Positions 58,909 to 64,000 of a stretch of 64,000 bases of DNA are shown here, in pieces (positions within the stretch are counted from its first letter, which is position 1; each line of letters opens with the position of its first letter). Below the pieces are notes generated by a model that ran no database searches, was not told where the DNA came from, and saw nothing but the letters and a program-made list of their open reading frames with translations. The stretch comes from JAHECQ01 sp963775125 (lineage in GTDB: Bacteria > Actinomycetota > Acidimicrobiia > Acidimicrobiales > SZUA-35), in contig CAVZHQ010000003.1 in the NCBI GenBank assembly GCA_963775125.1, positions 124,001 to 188,000 on the forward strand, in the 5' to 3' direction. The position numbers and the translations under genes were made by a program.

Positions 58909-59942
58909 ATGGCCAAACATCCGCAACCTCACGAGCCGTTCGCGTCACGGTGGAAGCGGCGCGCTCGCACCATCCCGCTGATGTTCGGGGCCACGGGCGT
59001 CGCGTTGTTGGCGAGTCCAGCGGTTCTTGCGGCGGTGGCGGTCGTCGACCTTGCCAAGGGACGGCTGCGGTTCCCGACGGTCCGGATGACGCTCTTTCTG
59101 CTGCAGTACGGGATCAACGACAGCATCGAGATCCTGCTCGCGCCCGTCTACTGGATGCTTGCCGGGTTCGGCACACGACTCGACCAGCCGACATCCATCG
59201 CTCGTCATGAGCGACTTCAGCAGTGGTCGATCGAACTGCTGGCCCGTCGGGCCGAACGTCCTCCTCGGTCTCCGGCTCGACATCGACGCCGCCTCGACGG
59301 AGGCGCTCACCCCTGGCCCGGTCATCGTGCTGTGCCGACACGTCAACATCTTCGACGCCTCATTGCCGTCGCTGCTCTACCAACGGCTCGGCTATCGCAC
59401 CCGTGGCGTGATCATGGCCGAACTGCTCGCCGACCCTGGGTTCGACCTGATCTACGCCAGGACCGGGTCGGTGTTCATTCCACGCGACAACGGCCCGGAG
59501 GCCATCGCCATGGTTCGAGCAATCGGCGAGACCGTTGACTCGACGACCGCCGTCGTCATCTTCCCCGAAGGCCGCCTCTTCCGAGCCGAGGTCCTCGAAC
59601 GAGCCAAAGCCCGGCTCGCTCTGGAGAATCCCGATCGGGCCGCACGTCTGGCCACGCTCGAGCACTCACTGCCGCCCCGACCCGGCGGAGTCTTGGCGCT
59701 CGTCGAGTCCATCGCAGCAGACGTGGTCGTCATCACGCACACGCGGGCTCGAGCAGTACGCATCGTTCTCCGACCTGGCCAAAGCAGTTCCGCTGCTTCA
59801 TCCCGTGCAGGTGACAGCATGGAGGGTGCCGCGTGCCCAGATTCCGGTCGGGAATGCCGAACGCATCGCATGGCTCGATGCACTCTGGCTGCAGGTCGAC
59901 GAGTCGGCCGGCCAACCTTCGACTGGTTACGGGTTGGGTTGA
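58909..59942 (+). pseudogene. PlsC-type acyltransferase, two frameshifts
   Basis: About 344 residues in three frames. ATG 58909 (MAKHPQPHEPFASRWKRRAR) begins with membrane helices to RHERLQQWSIELLARRAE; near 59255 the frame changes to LLGLRLDIDAASTEALTPGP and the catalytic H-x4-D in LCRHVNIFDASLPSLLYQR, then RTGSVFIPRDNG and VIFPEGRLFRAEVLE; near 59750 it changes again to GLEQYASFSDLAKAVPLLHP. The family is 1-acyl-glycerol-3-phosphate acyltransferase-like; note RHVNIFD in place of the usual NHxSxxD. It would acylate a lysophospholipid or similar at the membrane. Each shift is a single-base event. Confidence 0.76.
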
Positions 59943-60368
59943 CGGTCGAGCCAGCGCTGGAGCGTCGCAGTCGTCCAGGTCGCGACGCCGGTGCCGAGGA
60001 AGTCGTTGTCGTTCGTCCAGATGGCGGCACCGAGGGCGAGCGCGCTTGCGACCACCGGCCAATCGCGCTGGTCCCGAAGCGACCGTGATCGTGCCTCATC
60101 TTCGAGTGCGCTGTAGACAGCCTCGTCGAGGATGGCGACGTTGGTCTCGACGGCAGTCAAGACACGCAGACGTCAGTTCGTCGCCGATGCCGGTCTCGAT
60201 GCCGCGGCGGCGGACGAATGCTGCGATACGACGGGGGAGTTCGACCTGAGTCTCGCCCCACATCTGCTCGGGGAGGAACAGCTCGATCCGTTCGTCACCA
60301 AGACGTTGGCGGCCCGATGCACGCAACAGTTCGCCGACGAGCACGCTCGTGTCGACGACGAGCCGCAT
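59927..60368 (-). pseudogene. PIN-domain toxin (VapC-like), frameshift near base 60165
   Basis: About 147 residues. ATG 60368 gives MRLVVDTSVLVGELLRASGR with the first catalytic Asp; the frame continues to IETGIGDELTSACL and, after about 60165, as TAVETNVAILDEAVYSALED, RSLRDQRDWPVVASALALGA and IWTNDNDFLGTGVATW with the remaining acidic residues of the active site. PIN toxins cleave RNA with Mg. Its start codon overlaps the stop of the Phd-like antitoxin gene by one base, as in vapBC operons. As the sequence stands the toxin is split, so either an error or an inactivated toxin. Confidence 0.8.
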
Positions 60369-60616
60369 CAGCGCGGGCGACGTTTCGGCGTCACCTCGCG
60401 GACGAGTTCGTCCTCGTCGATGCCGGCGCGGGCGACGACGTCATTGACGAGTGATCCGAGCCGACCGAGGGCTTTGCGTCCTTCGTTGCGGTCCTTGGCC
60501 GTGATCGGCACGTAGAAGCCGATGGTCTCACCGTGGCGTTCGATCATGAGCGTCTCGTCGCTGGCGAGCAGCGTGGTGGCTTGATCTCGGAACTCTCTGA
60601 CCCCGACGGTTCTCAT
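60368..60616 (-). CDS. Phd/YefM-family antitoxin
   Basis: 82 residues from ATG 60616. MRTVGVREFRDQATTLLASD, then ETLMIERHGETIGFYVPI is the standard Phd/YefM N-terminal DNA-binding fold, and the C-terminal helical part GIDEDELVREVTPKRRPR is the disordered toxin-binding tail. It neutralises the PIN toxin encoded immediately downstream and, with it, represses the operon; a dyad lies 14 bases upstream of the start. Codon use is like the surrounding DNA. Confidence 0.9.
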   Translation of the reverse strand: MRTVGVREFRDQATTLLASDETLMIERHGETIGFYVPITAKDRNEGRKALGRLGSLVNDVVARAGIDEDELVREVTPKRRPR

Positions 60617-60630
60617 GGACTCCCCTTCGA

Positions 60631-60652
60631 TGTGACCACAAGTGTAGCCACA
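60631..60652. promoter_or_regulatory. Candidate operator of the toxin-antitoxin operon
   Basis: A 22-bp imperfect dyad (TGTG ... CACA at the ends, ACA..TGT at the centre; 8 of 11 positions paired) lies 14 bases upstream of the antitoxin ATG. Location and symmetry fit the autoregulatory operator bound by Phd-type antitoxin dimers. Confidence 0.5.
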
Positions 60653-60676
60653 GGCACGTCGTCGTCAATCGACAAT

Positions 60677-61724
60677 TCAGCCATGGTGATGAGACATCTG
60701 GGCGGGGTAGCTGCGGCTGAAGTAGTTCCAGAGCTGGTCGCCGTAGGTGCTCGGCCGAGTGGCGCTGGCCATGTCGCTGACGCCGTGCTCGGTCTCTTCT
60801 TTCAACGCCATGAACCCGGCGGATGCGTGATGGGGGCTGGCCTCGACCGCGGCAGCGAAGCGGGGGTCCAGATCGATCGGAGCGAGGCTGACGTCGAGTG
60901 ATGGTCCGGAGAAGAACCCGGCCGAGTATCGCTCGTCGTTCGTGATGACGCGATGCGCTGTCGCCGCCAGATAGTTGCCGGTGAGCGACTGCAGCACCTC
61001 GCCAAGGTTGATCACGAACCCGTCCTCCACGGTCGGTACGTCGATCCAGTCGCCGTCATGGTTCTGCACCTGCAGGCCCGGCGTCGGTCCCGGCGCGAGC
61101 ACGGTGAGGAAGCCGGCGTCGTGGTGGGCGTTGACGCCGGCCTCGCCCGATGGTGTCGGTGGGTAGTGGATGAACTTCGACAACGACATCGGCTTGGGGC
61201 CGAAGAGCTGTCGGAAATGGTCATCGTGGAGGCCCAAGCCCTGCGCCAGGGCCCCGAGGAGTCGGTCGGCCAGAACCCCGAGTTCGCGCATCCAACGCAA
61301 CGAGATGTCACGATGGCCGGGCAGTACATCGTCGGGCATCCATTGGTTCGGGCCGTGCAGACGGAGGTAGTGGGCGGCCTCGTCGTTGTGGGGTTCGATC
61401 GGCCACTCGCTCCAGATGTCGATCTGTTCCCGATAGTCGGTCCGGTTGTTCGTGTACTCGCTGCCGACGGGCTCCCAGCCCCGGAACTGCGGCGACGCCT
61501 GCTTGTCGATCAGCCGTTTCGAAGTGCTCAGGCAAGGCGAAGAACCGATGCATGAGATCGAAGACATCGCCCACAACCGAAGGGTCGATGCCATGGCCGA
61601 CGGCGACGAAGAAGCCGACCTCGTGACTGGTCTGGGTCACGAGGTCGGCCAGTTCGGATCGACGGTGGCCGCCGGACGTGAGGTCGTTGATGTCGATGAC
61701 GGGAATGGAGTCGAAGGTGTTCAT
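60677..61724 (-). pseudogene. 2-oxoglutarate/Fe(II) oxygenase, isopenicillin-N-synthase-like, frameshift near base 61520
   Basis: About 349 residues. ATG 61724 starts MNTFDSIPVIDINDLTSGGH with GFFVAVGHGIDPSVVGDVFD; near 61520 (FALPEHFETA) the frame changes to KRLIDKQASPQFRGWEPVGS and then runs to the end. Metal ligands: H-x-D in NAHHDAGFLTVL and the distal His in AATAHRVITND, followed by RYSAGFF (the R-x-S that binds 2-oxoglutarate). Members hydroxylate small molecules. Its ATG is nine bases after the monooxygenase stop, so the two likely act in sequence on one substrate. Confidence 0.82.
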
Positions 61725-61732
61725 AGCTGGTC

Positions 61733-63539
61733 TCAGTCTCCCAGTTCGAGACCGTCGAAATCGCCCGAGCTGCGCCACTGGTCGATGAACTGCCAGAACG
61801 CCACGGCACCCTCGGGGTAGCGAGCGGCGGCGACCAGGCTCGTGCGGTCCAGAGGGCCGCCCTCGTTGTTGTAATAGCCGGGGGTGCAATCGGGGTCGGT
61901 GATCAGGCTGGCGGGCGTCGACTCGAGCAGCTGCATCCACTCGGCCTGCGCTTCCTCCGATGTCTCCACCTCGGAGACGCCGTTCTCCAGCGTGTGGGCG
62001 ATGACGCACGCCAACGTCCGACCGGCCTCGGTCAGGTTCTGGGTCACATTGGCGACGAGGCCGGAGCCTTGAGCGAAGCCGACGACGAACAGGTTGGGGA
62101 AGCCCCGGACGAACATGCCGTGCAAGCTCTGCATGCCGTCGGCCCACGCTGTCCGTCAGGGTCAGCCCGTCCCGACCGACGGTCTCGAATCCACTCCGGC
62201 GTGCCTGGGCTGTGCCCACCTCGAATCCCGAGGCGAAGATGATGCAGTCGAGGTCGTAGTGGGTGTCTCCAACCCAGACCCCCGAGGCGTCGATTCGCTC
62301 GACGCCCCGTCCGTCGGTGTCGACCAGATGGACGTTCGGTCGGTTGTAGGCGTCGAGGTACTCGTCGTGGAAGCAGGGCCGCTTACAGAGTTGCCGATAC
62401 CACGGCTTGAGCGCTTCGGCGGTTGCGGGGTCGTCGACGATGGCCGAGACTCGCTCTCGGATCTCGGTCATCTTCTCGTCGTCGCTGTCCTCGTACGCCA
62501 GTCGCATCGTCGCCGGTGTGAGCTCGGCGCCGGCGCCCAGCAGATGGAGAACCCGGTCGCGAATTCGTTGGGACAGGTCGGTCCAGCCATCCTTCACCAG
62601 GTCCTGGTCGGCGAATCCACCCCCTTGCAGCGTGGCGAAATTGGTGTGCCACTGTTGTTGCCAGCCGGGCTCGAGCGAGGTGAACCAGTCGGGGTCGATC
62701 GGCTCGTTGTTCCGGATATCGATGGACGAAGGGGTGCGCTGGAAGACGAACAGCTCGCCCGCGTCTCGTCCGAGGTACGGGACGCACTGGACAGCAGTCG
62801 CGCCGGTGCCGATGATCCCAACTCGCTTCGAGGCCAGGTTCGTCATCGGTGCACCCGCAGGATCGCCGCCGGTGAACTCGTAGTCCCAGCGGCTGGTGTG
62901 AAAGGCGTGGCCGGCGAACGTCTCGGCGCCCGTGACGGCGGGAAGCTTCGGCCGATGTAAGGGTCCGGTGCCCATCGTGACGAACTGAGCCGTGAACGAG
63001 TCGCCCCGGTCGGTCGTGATGCGCCACCGCGACTCGTCTTCCGCCCATTCGAGGCCGGTGACCTTGGTCGAGAGCAGCGCCTTGTCGTAGAGCCCGAAGG
63101 TGGTCGCGATGCGTCGTGCGTGGGCGAAGATCTCCGACGCGGCCACATACTTCGCCGAGGGCACGGTGCCGGTCTCCTCCAGCAGGGGCAGGTACACCAT
63201 CGCTGCGGTGTCACACATGGCGCCGGGGTAGCGGTTCCAGTACCAGGCACCTCCGACGTCGCCGCCCCCTTCGACGATGCGAACGTCGCTGATGCCGGCC
63301 TCACGGAGCCGGGCGCCTGTCACCAGCCCGGCGAACCCACCACCGATGACCGCGACATCGACGTGGTCATGGAGCGGAGCACGAGGTGCCACCGGGGTGT
63401 AGGGGTCGTCGAGCAGCGGAGCGAAGCGCCCGGTTGGCTCCAGGTATTGGTCGTTACCGTCCGGGCGTATGCGCTTGTCCCGCTCCTGGCGATAGCGAGC
63501 TCGCAGATACCCGTGGTCGATCTGGTCAGTGGTTGCCAT
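61733..63539 (-). pseudogene. Baeyer-Villiger-type flavin monooxygenase (third), frameshift near base 62146
   Basis: About 602 residues from ATG 63539 (MATTDQIDHGYLRARYRQER). Motifs: IGGGFAGLVTGARLREAG, GGAWYWNRYPGAMCD, fingerprint FAGHAFHTSRWDYE, IGTGATAVQCVPYLG. Near 62146 the frame changes from LTDSVGRRHAEL to ADGMQSLHGMFVRGFPNLFV and ends DFDGLELGD at 61733. One extra base in GCGTGGGCCG accounts for it. Strong likeness to the enzyme at 23366 (same W-D variant of the fingerprint, KRPCFH, CTPGYYNNEG) makes these two paralogues. Likely acts before the oxygenase encoded next. Confidence 0.88.
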
Positions 63540-63584
63540 GGCCACAGTCTGCTCCACCGACGCAAGCGATCCGTCCATCACGGG

Positions 63585-64000
63585 TCAGGGCTTCGGCTTC
63601 TTGGCTCTGGCTCGACGGGCGATGACGGCCTGGTGAACAGCGTCGAACTCGGGCTTGGTCTCGCGGGGGATTCGGCCGAGTCGATTGGCGGCGAGGAGGT
63701 AGGCGTATGCGTCCTGGCGGGCTTCGACGGCGACGACTTCGACCAATTCGACCGTGGTCTCGTCAAGGTGGCGGATAACGATGCGATGTGACGGCGGAGC
63801 GCCTGGCCCGAAGTAGATCTTGCGGCAGTCGCCGAGATCGCCGGTCTTGGCCATTGCCCGCAATGGAATGGCGTCGACACGCCCGATCTCATAGGCCTTG
63901 AGCATCGCCAACGCGAGGCCGGGAAGGTCTGGGTTGTCTTCGCCAAGCCGCTTGAGGTCGGCAAGAGCCGCCGAGGTGAGGGTGACGGTGCGGCGTCTCG
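63585..64000 (-). CDS. RelE/HigB-like toxin, partial at the window edge
   Basis: The reading frame is open from base 64000 leftward and stops at 63585, giving 137 residues with the start beyond the window (TTG at 63909-63911 is an in-frame internal codon, not a likely start). Text: RRTVTLTSAALADLKRLGED, RAMAKTGDLGDCRKIYFGPG, SHRIVIRHLDETTVELVEVV, then a basic tail ARRARAKKPKP. The alpha-alpha-beta-beta-beta texture with central K/R-x-Y and R-I-V strand is that of RelE-superfamily ribosome-dependent or free mRNA interferases, with an unusually long C-terminal extension. The antitoxin would lie outside the window. Confidence 0.65.
   Translation of the reverse strand, partial: RRRTVTLTSAALADLKRLGEDNPDLPGLALAMLKAYEIGRVDAIPLRAMAKTGDLGDCRKIYFGPGAPPSHRIVIRHLDETTVELVEVVAVEARQDAYAYLLAANRLGRIPRETKPEFDAVHQAVIARRARAKKPKP

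Noticed and set aside
1..64000. CRISPR array, rRNA, tRNA, prophage or insertion sequence.
   Set aside because: No regularly spaced repeats, no conserved RNA segments, no transposase or integrase motifs were found on either strand by eye.

Overview
The window is high-GC bacterial DNA with dense, mostly short-spaced genes and many GTG starts. The order comF-like / hpf / secA / prfB / ftsE / ftsX, the 13E12-type HNH gene, the SCO6745-family gene and the many luciferase-like and P450 oxidoreductases point to an actinobacterium. I infer an environmental, possibly marine, member near Acidimicrobiia; no rRNA or tRNA gene is present to confirm this. The lower-GC patches are short intergenic stretches around 25.2, 29.8, 32.7, 40.1 and 58.4 kb.

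Layout. 0-0.3 kb: 3' end of ahcY and a strong hairpin. 0.36-12.4 kb: two paralogous cytochrome P450 genes flank a conserved housekeeping block (comF-like, hpf, secA, prfB, ftsE, ftsX) and an azlCD amino-acid exporter; the second P450 follows a [3Fe-4S]-type ferredoxin and precedes an FMN-dependent glutamate-synthase-like protein. 12.4-25.1 kb: lipid and redox genes (enoyl-CoA hydratase, SCO6745 family, acyl-CoA dehydrogenase, an unusual FAD/NAD oxidoreductase-ferredoxin reductase fusion, a luciferase-like monooxygenase, a cupin, a VOC protein, a Baeyer-Villiger-type monooxygenase). 25.2-28.9 kb: HU, a Nudix hydrolase, a secreted beta-propeller/DUF4214 protein and gluconokinase. 28.9-34.9 kb: a polyhydroxyalkanoate-type locus (patatin, phasin-like protein, XRE regulator, acyl-CoA synthetase, MarR, small PhaE-like partner, class III PhaC, alpha/beta hydrolase). 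34.9-47.9 kb: luciferase-like enzymes, FAD oxidoreductase, a 13E12-type HNH gene with an SOS box, a decayed chromate transporter, TPR, DUF5655, flavodoxin-like, SDR and mtnP genes, and a PAP2-like membrane enzyme. 48.0-54.3 kb: envelope sugar and lipid genes (DoxX, multi-spanning GT-C-like protein, sugar epimerase, GT2, DUF2064) next to a radical SAM / AhpD-like pair. 54.4-64 kb: lipoprotein phosphodiesterase, two more Baeyer-Villiger-type enzymes, Fic, acyltransferase, a Phd/PIN toxin-antitoxin pair, a 2-oxoglutarate oxygenase and a partial RelE-like toxin.

How the genes work together. The accessory half is dominated by oxygenases (two P450s, three Baeyer-Villiger-type enzymes, three luciferase-like enzymes, one 2OG-Fe(II) enzyme) and acyl-CoA enzymes. 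That fits oxidative breakdown of hydrophobic compounds feeding beta-oxidation, with surplus carbon stored as polyester through PhaC. Redox partners (ferredoxin, reductase fusion, flavodoxin-like protein) are in the same window.

Caution. At least 17 genes carry one or more apparent frameshifts with good homology continuing on both sides, while the essential block is intact. This looks more like single-base sequence errors than mass gene decay, although chrA also has a real-looking internal deletion. Frameshifted genes are typed as pseudogene and given as the span of the reconstructed gene.
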